64,000 nucleotides of DNA from Saxidomus purpurata (taxonomy: Eukaryota; Mollusca; Bivalvia; Venerida; Veneridae). The position numbers and the translations under genes are program-made. Below, in pieces: positions 34,727 to 47,100 of this stretch. The notes under the pieces are model-generated. The model saw only the letters and a program-made list of their open reading frames with translations, did no database searches and was not told where the DNA came from. How positions within the stretch are numbered: the first letter of the stretch is position 1; each line of letters starts with the position of its first letter. The stretch covers positions 35,155,449 to 35,219,448 of the forward strand of contig JAFMSR010000003.1 of the NCBI GenBank assembly GCA_022818135.1, written 5' to 3'.

Positions 34727-36585
34727 AGCAAAGCGCTTACAATTTAAAAAAGCACTCTGCTGTATTTCTAGCTAAAACTATCAAAATGTTTAACTGAGCA
34801 TTAAAACAATGGACAGGTCAATATTTTGGTCGTTCGGTATCTAAAGGAGATCACTTTGACTATTTGTTTCAGACGTTACCAGGGTAAGTGATGTAATGTA
34901 GGGGAAATGAACACTATTTTCGTATTACAACAAATTCGAGGAGTCCATCGTTTGTGCTCGAGCCCATTAGGTTAGTTTATTTCTGATAAGCATATCATGT
35001 ATAAATAAGACAAGTACATGATTGTATGATACCGCTGTAAAAATCATCATCGATTAAGAATATAAATAGGCATACCGGGTATTATACTATAATATGTGAT
35101 AAGTTATAACATATGTGTTATGTTAAGAGAGATCTGGAAAAAAGATGAAAAATACGTATATAACTATTACAACTAGTTTTCAAGAAAAGGGTTAGACCTG
35201 AAAACAGACTGAATAATAAAGCATTGACACTTTAGAATCAAAGCGCTGAAGACGCTGGATTTGTTTGTGTATTCAAAATATTTTTCCTTTGTTGTGACGG
35301 CTATTTCAGTCTGTAATCTTCACTAGTGAAGGCTATACCAGTTGGTAATAAGATATGAACAGAATTTAACAGTTATAAATCGTATTTTAGATCGAATTGT
35401 CTCTGTTTCTATTCCCGGTACACATAGACAGCAGGGATTTTTTCTGTACCCAACTACAGTTCTACTGTCTAAAATCAGACACTGATCGAGCAGCTAGTTA
35501 GTAGTTACGGCGCTTCGATAGCACCGATCAATAAAGGGATCAATTTATTGTGCGGACCGACAAAGTAAAAATGTGTATCTATAATGCTCCAATATACATT
35601 TATAGAACGAATATGGTTGAGACCAGGAAGTAACGATGTTCAAATATTTTTCTGCAGTCATTGATATGTATTTTAACAAAATAGCTCATTCGATGCGTTT
35701 CAAGATAACGAGGCCTACAGTCGAATATAAGGTAAATTGCCTTCTACTTAAAACAATCACCACCTATGAAATATAACAAATCGTTTAAACATCGACATTA
35801 ACGTATCCTTACATTTGTTTTCTGCTTAATGTGCTTACGCGTATTTCTAATACATGTAGGAACGCAGACTAGCTCGCGCCAGGTCCGCAGGATAAACATA
35901 TCAGCAATACGGAAAGTTATAATTACGTCCCTTGCCGCGCATTGAATAAAATTTATGAATGGATGGATATAATCGTAAAAAGAGAATGTGTTACATGCGC
36001 GTAAATATTCCTGGCTGTTCAAAATATTTCATTCTTTAAAATGACGATCAGGGTTAGACATTTTGTTGTCACAGAAACTCCAAAACATATGTTTTCTTTC
36101 CGCACAAGGTTTAAGAAATGGCCGGCGGGTTAAGAAATCGGAACTATTTCTATAGGGTGTATATATATAGTAAATCGTCCCGACTTTTTACGCATCATTG
36201 TAAAATGAAATACATCCGCGGTTCTTATTCGAAAACAGTTTACTTTAGTTATATTTACAAAATTTAGCTGATGCTGCATGAGTTTATAACATTATATATT
36301 TAAACAATACAACTTTCATGTCTGCAATGGCCATATGGTTTCAAATGAAGAGTCATAATTTGGGATTATATGCTGACTGACGTGCCGGAGCTACTTTCAG
36401 ATTTGGTACTTAAGGAGTAGGCTTCGGAAAACGGTAAGTAAATTTGTTTGTTCCACAAACAAATAAAAATAAAAGCATGACGAGGCAAGCAGGGCCGACA
36501 GCACTACTAACTCTTTCCGTCTTTGAAGAGATTTTATGATAATTCATACACTCTGCTGGATTTGTTGTTATTCAGAATGTGTATT
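34727..36585. other. Intergenic DNA, nothing recognised
   Basis: Lies between the fibrinogen-related gene and the CAC-ended element. No coding exon, RNA gene or transposon end was recognised; open frames are short and lack motifs. Confidence 0.5.
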
Positions 36586-39063
36586 CACCCCGGGTATTCG
36601 ACTACTTCGAACGCAGATGGGTACTACTGACGACAGATGTATATACATGACCGTCATGACAGGCACGCTGGAATAACCCCGATATTTTTATTATTTCTCT
36701 TTATTGCTCCGATCTTTTTCTTGATAAAGGTAGTAATATGTTTAAACTAAGCATGTGTGAAGTTTTATGATAAACTGACGCCTTTTGATTAAAGAATTTC
36801 CCTAAAATGTTGAAAAAACTACAGTAATGTTGCCAAATATGACATTTAATTGCTTATAATAAAAATATATATAAATGACCTTAGACACGTACACAGACAA
36901 ATGTATAAGGTATCAATACAAACAGCCCTAGACTTTGGAATTAGTGGTATCGTTTTGATATAAGCAAATTTATAGAGGTCGGTGAAGTTAAACGGATACG
37001 TCTGACGACCGAAGGAGATACGTACGAACGCAGATTAATATGAAATGAGGATACGTATAACGGCAGATGTGTAACAAGTAATAAGTGTAAATAGGTGTTT
37101 TCCAGTCAGGATAAATATTGGTTTTAAACTAATTACATTCAGTATGGCAGATGTTTAGTCTGTGCAGAAGGATGTAGCATGTATATACTGATAATAATTA
37201 TATATCCCACTTCCGTGAGAGACATTTTTATTTATTAGTGATACATGTCTGTCACTGTTTTTGTCATTAAGAATGTCCACGCAGCTCCTCTGATACGACG
37301 TGGTGGATTTACACCAAACTTCTTATAAGCGTAGTTGTGCATATTATCGGCATGTTCCGGTTCAATGATTTTCAGTGGAATAACCGCCCTTGATACATAT
37401 AATTTTATGATGTTATGGCTAATTCTCCTATAACATCCGACAGATTTCCACTCAACCTAAGATAATTGAGCAGTGCCAAGCTTAGTTATGCATATCGCCG
37501 TCACATCCGCTTCAGTGATTTTCAGGGGACTTACATTGTATGGCCATTGATTCTTAAAATTTAATGATATTTTTGCTACTTCTCCTCTACCATTGGCCAG
37601 ATTTCCACTACACCTAATAGAACACAAGTTGTCGTCGGCATGTACCGATTCATTGATTTCAAGAGAAGTTGCAACCCTGATGTGTCATATTTCATAATGT
37701 CTAAAGTTACTAATTCTCCTAAACGTTGGAGTTGAATTTTACCAAAAGTCACTTGAGTGGTCATTGTCAAGCGTAGTTGTACATTTTCGTCAGCATGTTA
37801 CGGTTCAATAAATTTTGGGAACTATGTCTTTTGATGTCTCATATTCTAATATGCTTGTGCGACTAATCCTATATCGCTGGTCACCTGGGGGATGAAAGGT
37901 AATCTCTAGTTTAGAGAATGAATTGATAATGGGGTTTCTAAGTCTCCTGCAACGAAGTCTTTAAATCATCGATGTCAAGTTTCCCATACACTAGTAACTT
38001 AAACTAGTCAATGACCAATTTCATTACTAACTATTGTATACGTATTCGAGTATTTACATCTCATATGAAAGTTGTAGAAACATGTTAGAGACAATGTTAG
38101 TACAAATAATCAACAGGTACAGACATGTTCATTTAACGGTCATGTAAAATGTTATATACAATTGTAATTACATTTTTAAGAATGAGGAGGGTTGTTGTAC
38201 TCGCCCCAGCTTTTGCGTTGATCAAAGACGTGTTATTAATATTAATAACTTCAAAACCGACAAACGTATCGACTTTTAAAAACTCCTGCAATGCTTGTTT
38301 CTCATGGTAATACATACAAATGCAGCAAGTCACATATATTTTTGCGGAGTAATGCCTCTATTTGTATTATGATTTTGTAACAAAAAGTTAAAAGTCCGGT
38401 ATCTCATTAATAAAAGATAATTTTACAAAAATCATAATGATACTGAAGTTTTTTCTATTTAGCCTTGACTTAAAATTAACTTTTATTACATAGTTTTTCA
38501 GTTTAAGATAAAAACTAAAGTTATCAACAGTATTCCCATCATAAGACTTATGTTTCATCTTTTACGTATCTGCAGTTTGTATGGCGTTTTACGTATCCAC
38601 CGTCTGCGTTCATACGTACCCTATAATATTTTCATCTGTCGTCATAAGTACCCTCAAAGAAAACCCCATGCTTGTTTAAGTGTCAACTGCAGCTGCTGTA
38701 TCAGTCATAGCGAAAAGAAAATATGTTTTTCTGCTAAAGAAAATGTGTAGTTTTACGATTTATGCAGTTTTGGACTCTTTCGATTATTAGATTTCTTAAA
38801 ATTCTGTTAAAAATCCGAAAAATTGCAATTTCTGGTATGATTTCCGTATTCGTAACAACACGTCGGTCATTTTTCAGCTAAACAATTGAGCATTGCCTAG
38901 TAAAAATATATTGAAACTCATATATTGAACGAAAACATTGTAAAAATGAATAAAAAAGAGAAGATATTAGGTATTTTCCAGCTTACATGTCAGGACGTTC
39001 ATGTATATACATCTGTCGTCAGTAGTACCCATCTGCGTTCGAAGTAGTCGAATACCCGGGGTG
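36586..39063. mobile_element. 2.5-kb TIR element, CAC ends, 5-bp target duplication
   Basis: The first 65 bases (36586-36650) are the exact reverse complement of the last 65 (38999-39063). Similarity continues to about 76 bp with two mismatches. The element starts CACCCCGGGTATTCGACTAC and is flanked on both sides by GTATT (36581-36585 and 39064-39068). Inside the ends, further diverged copies of GTCTGCGTTC and TACGTA motifs occur near 36992-37075 and 38547-38660. No transposase-like frame is present, so it is non-autonomous. CAC ends with a 5-bp duplication are features of Transib and related RAG-like transposons; assignment to that superfamily is an inference. Confidence 0.8.
37262..37880. 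repeat. Tandem units of about 160-170 bp inside the TIR element
   Basis: Three to four diverged units repeat GATTTCCACT, AAGCGTAGTTGT, TCGGCATGTTCCGGTTCAAT and GATTTTCAGGGGA. They form the core of the 36586-39063 element or a repeat nested in it. Confidence 0.6.
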
Positions 39064-39128
39064 GTATTGTATAGTTTTAATATTCAAGTATCCGCCTACC
39101 CGAATCATCAAGAATGGTTGATATCATG

Positions 39129-39170
39129 TCAGGGTCCGTATATTACATTGATGTAATATACGGACCCTGA
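39129..39170. repeat. Perfect 20-bp inverted repeat with 2-base centre
   Basis: The arms at 39129-39148 and 39151-39170 are exact reverse complements, starting TCAGGGTCCGTATATTACAT, separated by TG. It lies 60 bp outside the TIR element. Confidence 0.95.
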
Positions 39171-41101
39171 TCATGTTTATGAAAATATTTTCGAAAATTT
39201 TGAGAACATATTATGACCCAATGACCTTGTTGTATTACATGGATGTATGTGTCATCGAATGATCGACCTAGAACAAACCATTAACTTTATGAAATGATAT
39301 GCAGCAAATCGGTAAAACCAGATAATGTGGGTTTTTCGGTTTTATGTTGGTCCTACATAGCTGAGAAAGCTGTTAGAAATTGTGACTGAATACATAGGCA
39401 CATACATGCCTTGAACTTGTAGTATTCTGTGCATTCCTTGCATTTCATGACATTTTCGTTGTTCTTTTTTACTCCTCAAATAAAACGCTATTGGTCTAAT
39501 TTTTGTTGTTGCCGATATTGCTGCATTCTCGTTCGTCCAAAGCATTCATTGCATAATTTCATGTTGGCAAACCACTGATGCATGAGGATGATATTGCTGG
39601 TGATACCGGAAGTGTAGAAAATTTTACTACGATTTGTTTTATAGCACGTGAATTCATTCACAACAATACAAATCCATGCGTATTAGCGCATGGACCAGAG
39701 ATCGTATATAAACATGTACAATAATTAATATAATAAGTCCTGGTATGGACACTCATATATGTTGTGTGAAAATTACGCGGGAGGGAATTTCAGCAGTCAA
39801 AAATAATTCCGGACGCCAAGCGTGATATATACTCGTCGGTCCATGTGTCGTTACTCTAAGCATTTATATAAATTCTAATTACGTTCTATAAATTATTAGA
39901 ACAAACTATACACATGCTTTATATTTAAATCTTTTATTGCTTCATTCTGTCAATTCGATCATAGCGACAAAGAATACTGTATAACTCAACCACATGTAGC
40001 AAATCAGGAGCATGTCAGCCATTTTGTACGCGTTCCTTGAATCGTTACAACACACTAACTGATGACGTAACATCACGTGAACAAGTCCGATATTTTGTTT
40101 GTAATTGTGCTTATTAGGTCCACCAACCTCGTTCAAGGTATAGACGGTACGACCCGTAAGTCCGATATTATATTAGGCACTTGTAAAAAATATGGGCTCA
40201 TGTACTAGGTCAATCACACTTAGATCTCATTGGTCACTCTTTGGTAACCAATCAAATTCAACCTTTGGCTATACTAGCTGGAAATTGCAGTCAGGTAAAT
40301 TTCTCCTACTTCTGGCTTCAAAATTTTGTTTTTTAGGCATGACGTGAGACATGCCGGGGTCTCATCCAGATATTAAGCTAACATAAGTGCTCTTTTGGAC
40401 GGACCTTGATAAAATTTTCATCAAAACAAAAATTAAATATGAGCTCATGCTGGGACGAATATATACGTTAATATTATTGCTCCAGGCTCATGTGACTAGT
40501 GTTTGAAATTATAAAATATATTAAAACTGTAAAAATTCGTAAATTAATGCAGCTTTCTGGACAAGCATGCCATGTTCCTTGAATTGTGTGTATGTATTTG
40601 CAAGTGATTTAATTGAATACTGCTTTTTTGACTGATAAAAAGAAAAAAAATCAAAATCAGATCACATCGGACAAGAAACTAACGTTTTGCTGTCGTAGTA
40701 AAAAGATCCTTACGGACGTCACAATTTATGACAACCTCACTCCTTTTCTTTCATTCATTCACTTTAGTTTCATTTGGCTTGAATCGTCACTTCCGTAAAC
40801 AAACCGCTGATTACTTTTTTAGTTAAGTCGTTTCACATCAGTAGCTTTATCAGTCGTATGCATCCCAATAACAAAACATTTTTAAATGTACTTGCAACTT
40901 TAACAACTTACATGGCTATTAGATCATTTGTAAAAGTACTGTTTAGTTTGATATGGTGAAAACTTAACAGCTTAATGAAACGAAAGTAAGATTTTTACTA
41001 AGAATCAAGGAAGCGTGAAGTCTCGGTACTAAAGGCAAACGACGTGTTCCAAACAAACACATTTAAGTGTGATTTTTCACAAAAACTTATCACAGATTGC
41101 A
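39171..41101. other. Upstream region of the plus-strand ENPP gene
   Basis: No coding exon or RNA gene recognised. It should contain the ENPP promoter and 5' UTR, but no core element could be placed with confidence. Confidence 0.4.
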
Positions 41102-44100
41102 ATGGGATGTTCAGATGTGCTCTCAATTTACAAATCATGCTCTGTCTTTGTAACACTACTGTTGGTCAGTTGCACAAGTGGTAGCACATCCATGCCAAAA
41201 CTGATACTGATTTCAATGGATGGATTTAGATATGATTATCTTGATCTAATTCCACCAAATGAAACTGAACACTTCCAGTACATGATAAGAAATGGTGTAA
41301 AAGCAAAAGCAATTATGAACGTGTTTCCAACAGTGACTTACCCAAACCACTTTACACTGATCACAGGATTGTACCCAGAAAGCCATGGTATTATACATAA
41401 TAGATTTTATGATACTTATTGGGAAGAATACTTCATGTATAGTAATAAAAGGGACAATGTTGATCCATTTTGGTATGACGGTGGAGCTGAACCTATTTAT
41501 GTGACAAATAAAAAAGCAGGGGGTTTTTCAGGCTCAGTTGTTTGGCCAACTGGAATCGGTGAGGTTAAAGGTATTAAACCAGACAGGCTTGTTCCAGATG
41601 CAGATGCTTTTACTGAAATAAACAATACCAAACGCGTGGAGACATTGATCAAATGGTTCACAGAAAAAACAAATCCAATTAATTTAGGACTTTTATACTT
41701 CAATGAACCAGATGAAATTGCTCATGCCACAGGTGCAGGTTCTAAAAATGTGACAGACTATATCAAAACTGAATTGAATAGTGCAGTTGGATATTTGTTA
41801 AGGCGATTAAAAGAAGTCGATTTATTAGATGAGATGAATATTATTCTGACAGCAGACCATGGTTTTGCCAATCTTACCAAGGATAAGGCAATAGTGCTCA
41901 GTGAACATTTGAACTCTTCTTGGTATAAAACAGGAGCTAAAGACTTTGGGCACAATGGTAATCATATGACTGTGAATATTTTCCCGGAGGAAGGTGGGTA
42001 AAAACTTATATAATTATATGGTATTCCTGAAATTAGGGGTGTAACGGTTTATCGGTATTATACTGCCACGTGCTTGGCTAAGATCAAACAAAACTGGCTT
42101 GTACAATGTAGCATCGGCAATTGTTCTTTGATCGCGTGACACCTTTGGCTGTATCTTTATGATTTAAAGAGGTTGCAGTAAAAATGATTAATTCGGCAAA
42201 ATAGATAGAAGAAAATTGTTACTGAAACAATGACAAAAAACGGGCACGCTGGAACGCCGCGATTTTTTGAAAAACAGAACATTTTGCTTTAAATATAGAA
42301 CAGTTGGAACTTTTTAAATGTTAAAATGATGAAAACTTTTTGCATTCACAAATTAACAAACATTGCTCAGCCAGTGGTGTCACACAGCTTGGATTTGCAA
42401 ACAATTTTTTTAATTGACTGGATTATTTTTGTCATCCTTTATAAAAGGCCATATTTTTCGCGAGTGCCAAATGCTAAGGGATCAATTACAGTTGATTTTT
42501 AAAGGAAATAAATATTTTAAATCAACACAAAGGTGATAAATATTTTAGGTTTTGATAAAAAATAACTCAATACATTTTGAAACACAAAACATAACACTTT
42601 GATAATATACAGTAGCGGAGATTCGCAACGAAAATAAGTAGGCGGCGATGTCTGATTCGATCTTTGTGATTCAATGGATCTTTATGAAACAGGTCACTTT
42701 TACATGTGTTTGTGCCAACATTTTAATTAATAAGTATTTTCGCTTTAAGTCACACCCAAAAACTCGGAGAAACGTGAAGTCCCGCGAATAAAATTTTCAC
42801 TCCAAAGCGCCGCGAAGTGTCATTTACGTGTTTTCTACGAGTTACTCAAAGCTGTACTGTAATTTCGATCTCGGACTGGATCGGCAAAACATTGTAATAA
42901 ATAAATTTATATCTTGTTGTTTTATATTTGAGTAAAATTGCATGTATATTTTACTTGCATTTTTATTAATCTATTACAATGACGTGTATAAATTTTCTAA
43001 ATAGTGTTGCCGACCCGGGTACATGAATGACTGCTTTGTTCAGTTGTATTAAATATTTTATTTGCCATGTTTGATATTAAACTAAAAAAATGAAATTTTC
43101 CATATTCTTATGAATTGATAAACTGAAGTTATCTGTCAAATGAAAGTTTCAGTTATATTTTGGATCATTACTATTCATAAGCATTACAGAGTGGTACACG
43201 AACATAAACTTCTCTTGAATATATATGATCATTTCGATTAATCAATCGATTGTGTCCGTCCGATTCAATTCGATAATCTATAGCATTTTGGGTCCGATTA
43301 TGTAACACTAATTATTAGTTTATTTCACTTTATTCTATATTCATACAGCCAACAATACGTATTGTAATATATTGCAATACGGTTTTAGCGTATTGTTACA
43401 GCCCTACCTGAAATGATTTAGTTCTAAATAGATTGTGAAACATGGTGTAATTTGTAAATTTACTTATGTACATTGTACTGGTACATATTTTACTTTTACT
43501 CCTCTATTAATTAAAAGTATTAAACTTTAAATTTAACAAGTGGCAGTAGTTTTTAGCTCGACTATTCGAAGAATAAGGAGACTATTGCACTCGCCCCGGC
43601 GTCGGCGTCTGCGTTGGTTAAAGTTTTTAATGAAGTCAAATATCTTGAATACTATCAAAGGTATTGACTTGAAACTCAAAATATATCTTTACCATCAACA
43701 TCTACACCTGAGGAAACAATCCCCATAACTCTGTTTTGATTTTTGACAGATTTATGCCCCTTTTTAACTTAGAATTTTTGGTTAAAGTTTTTTATAAATT
43801 CAAATATCTTTCAAATTATCAAAGGTATTGACTTGAAACTCAAAATATATCTTTACCATCAGCATCTACACCTGAGGAAACAATCCTCATAACTCCGTTT
43901 TGATTTTTGACAGATTTATGCCCCTTTTTAACTTAGATTTTTTTGTTAAAGATTTTTATAAATTCAAATATCTTGAATACTATCAAAGGTATAGACTTGA
44001 AACTCAAAGTATGTGTCTACAATCAACATCTACACCTGAGGAAACAATCCCCATAACTCTGTTTTGATTTTTGACAGATTTATGCCCCTTTTTAACTTAG

Positions 44101-47100
44101 AATATTTGGTAAAAGATTTTATAAAGTCAAATGTTTTGAATACTATCAAAGGTATTGACTTGAAACTCAAAGTATGTGTCTACCATCAACATCTACATCT
44201 GAGGAAACAATCCCCATAACTCTGTTTTGATTTTTGACAGATTTATGCCCCTTTTTAACTTTAATTTTTTTTTATGGACTTAAAATGTATGTTTACTGTC
44301 AACATCTTCACCAGTTTTTGATTTTTGACATTTATGCCCCTTTTAACTTAGAATTTTGTCACAGTTTTTACCAGACTAACATGGAAATACTCGAAATGGC
44401 TTTCTTTTGAAATGTCATAGAATAATTATGCAGCATGCAGCGGTCATGCTTTTTTAATTCTATACATTTCAATTTTGAAAAGTTACAGAGTTATTCATGA
44501 TCAAATTTACAAGGTTATGTATTTCTTTGAAATTATCCCCTCCTCCCTCCACTTGGCTTACAGAATCCAGAGTAAGGCTTTGAATGTAATGTACATTTAC
44601 AAAGGTCTTTGAACAAGTTTCATATCTTTGACCTTAATTCTTACAGACAATTACACAATACTCCTGTTCTTTGACAAAAAACCCATTTTACCAACAACCT
44701 TTCGAATAGTCGAGCGTGCTGTCATGGTACAGCTCTTGTTAATGTCACATTGTTGTTTAATGTGACTGTTCAAATTTTAAAGAAGACATAACTGACATAT
44801 GTCACAAATTTTTTATCCCTAGAAAAAGTATGTTACTAAAGTTACGACCAAAATATTTGAAGTATTGGAACTGCCATTAAATGTAGTTGTATGCCAGGGC
44901 ATATTTTCTTTTTCTTAGATTTTAATTAAAAGGGGCCTGCATTAGCCTTAATTTGAGTGAAAATAAAAAAGCATGTGGGGAAGGGAACATTAAAAATCAA
45001 TTTTATAAGTAATCACCTGTATAAATAGTTGTATTTATTTTTCTTCATTCTGTCTATATATAGTAATTATAGTTGTGTCTGGTGAACAGTGTACACTGTA
45101 AAATATTGTTTTACAGGGCAAAAGGAAAATGTATTAAAAGCACTATTAAAGAGTTTTCCAAGTTTGAAAGTCTATCAGAAAGGTGAAAAAGAATTAGTTG
45201 ATCTGCACTACAGTACCAATGAGAGAATTGCTCCAATTGTTATCACAGGATCAGAAGAGGGAATAGCTATATTTCCTGATGAAGCGAGCAGAGATAATTA
45301 CAGAGATAGTAAGTAACAGTGGCCATTTTGTTTCTATACTATTATGATAGCAAAACTAGCCATTTTGTTTCTTTACTACATGTATTATGATAAAGTGAGA
45401 TGATCACTTTTGGCAATATTCAGTGAAAAGAATCAGTACAGTAGTATTTTTAGCTCACAAAGTGCTCAACGTGAGCTATTGTGATCGCTCAATGCCTGTT
45501 GTCTGTCTGTCCACACTCAACCTTGTGTATGCAACAGAGGCTTTATTTTTCACTGGATCTTCATGAAATTTTGTCAGAAAGACTGCTTTGATGAAATCTA
45601 GGTCAAGACTTAACATAGGTCATCTGAGGTTAAAAACAATGTCACCTGGTAAAATGATAGCAAAGGTTTGCCTTTTTGACTGGATCTTCATTAAACTTGG
45701 TCAGACTGGTTATCTTGATGAAGTGTATGCCAAGTTTGAATGTAAGTCATCTGAGGTCAAAAACTAGGTCACCTGGTCAAAATATAGAAAAGTTTTGCCT
45801 TATTGACTGGAATGTCATAAAATTTGGTCAGAATTGCTGTCCTGATAAAATCTGGGTTGAGTTAGAATATGAGCTATCTTAGATTAAAGAACTAGGTCAC
45901 CAGGTTTAATCATAGAAAAACCTTGTGTATGCCATAGAGGTCATATTTATTACAAAGTCTTCATGAAATTGGTCAGAATTTGTTTTTCCAACAATTTCAA
46001 GGTCAAGTTCATATCTGGGTCACATGGGGTCAATAGCAATTGGTTATGTAGCCAAATCAAATAAAACCTTGATAAAACTCAAAAGGTCAAATTTATTACC
46101 CAATTATCATGAAACAGTTTCTAGGTCAAGTTCTAATGTGGGTCAAGTGGGATCAAAAACTACGGTAGGTCACATGGTCCTAGGGGCGACATTTAATATC
46201 CAACCTTTATGAAAATTGGTCAGAATATTTGTCTAATTGATTTCTAGATCAAGTAAGAATCTGTGTCACCTTGGGCAAAAAACTAGGTCATACAGTCAAA
46301 TCTAAAGGAAAACCTTGTTAACAGTCTATAGGCCATATTTAATGACCAATCTTCATGAAAATTGGTCAGAATGTTTGTTCAAATGATATCTAGATCACAT
46401 TTGAAATTGGATTACTTCGGGTCAGGTAACTAGGTCACTAGAACAAATTAAACTAAAACCTTGATAAAAGTCTGGATACCACATTTAATACAAATGATTT
46501 CCTGAAATTTGGTCAGAGCATATATCTTGATCATTTCTAGGTAAAGACATAAAATTTAAAATTGGATCACCTGGGTTTAAAAACTAAGTCAATTCTAAGA
46601 CAAAACCTTGTTTATAAATACTCTAGAAGTCACATTTTATAACCAGTCATGTAAATTTGTCACAATGTAATTGTCTTGTTAAGGTCGGCCAGAATATTTG
46701 TGTTTAATATGATATATAGTTTAGGGTTCAATTTTGGTCACATTTGGTCATAAATAGGTTCCAGGTGAGCGATATAGGGCCATCTTGTTTTTCTGTCTTG
46801 CATGTCAGAGGCTTGTCACTGTGCCAAAAGTGTTTTAACAGTTCTTATTTGTTTTTGTATCTTGGTGGCATTTGGATTTTTTAACAGTCCAACACAAACT
46901 GATCTTTATTAAATGTCATGCTTTCCTGGTTTAGTGAATATAAGAGTTGCGAAGGAATAGGTCAGCCTTTTTACTGCCTTTGAAATGTTTGTCTGATAAC
47001 CTTTCCCTTGTCATGTTTCCTCAAGAAAATGTGTACTGTTGGCTTTACATTATACATTCATGCATTTGTCTTTTCAGTTGGTGTCCATGGATATAATCCA

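Noticed and set aside
38550..38750. Possible transposase fragment inside the CAC-ended element
   Set aside because: The 66-codon frame overlaps subterminal repeats and has no DDE or zinc-finger pattern that I can recognise.
41069..41101. Upstream start for the plus-strand ENPP
   Set aside because: The codon at 41069 is GTG, not ATG. The first in-frame ATG is at 41102, in a good context and directly before the signal peptide.
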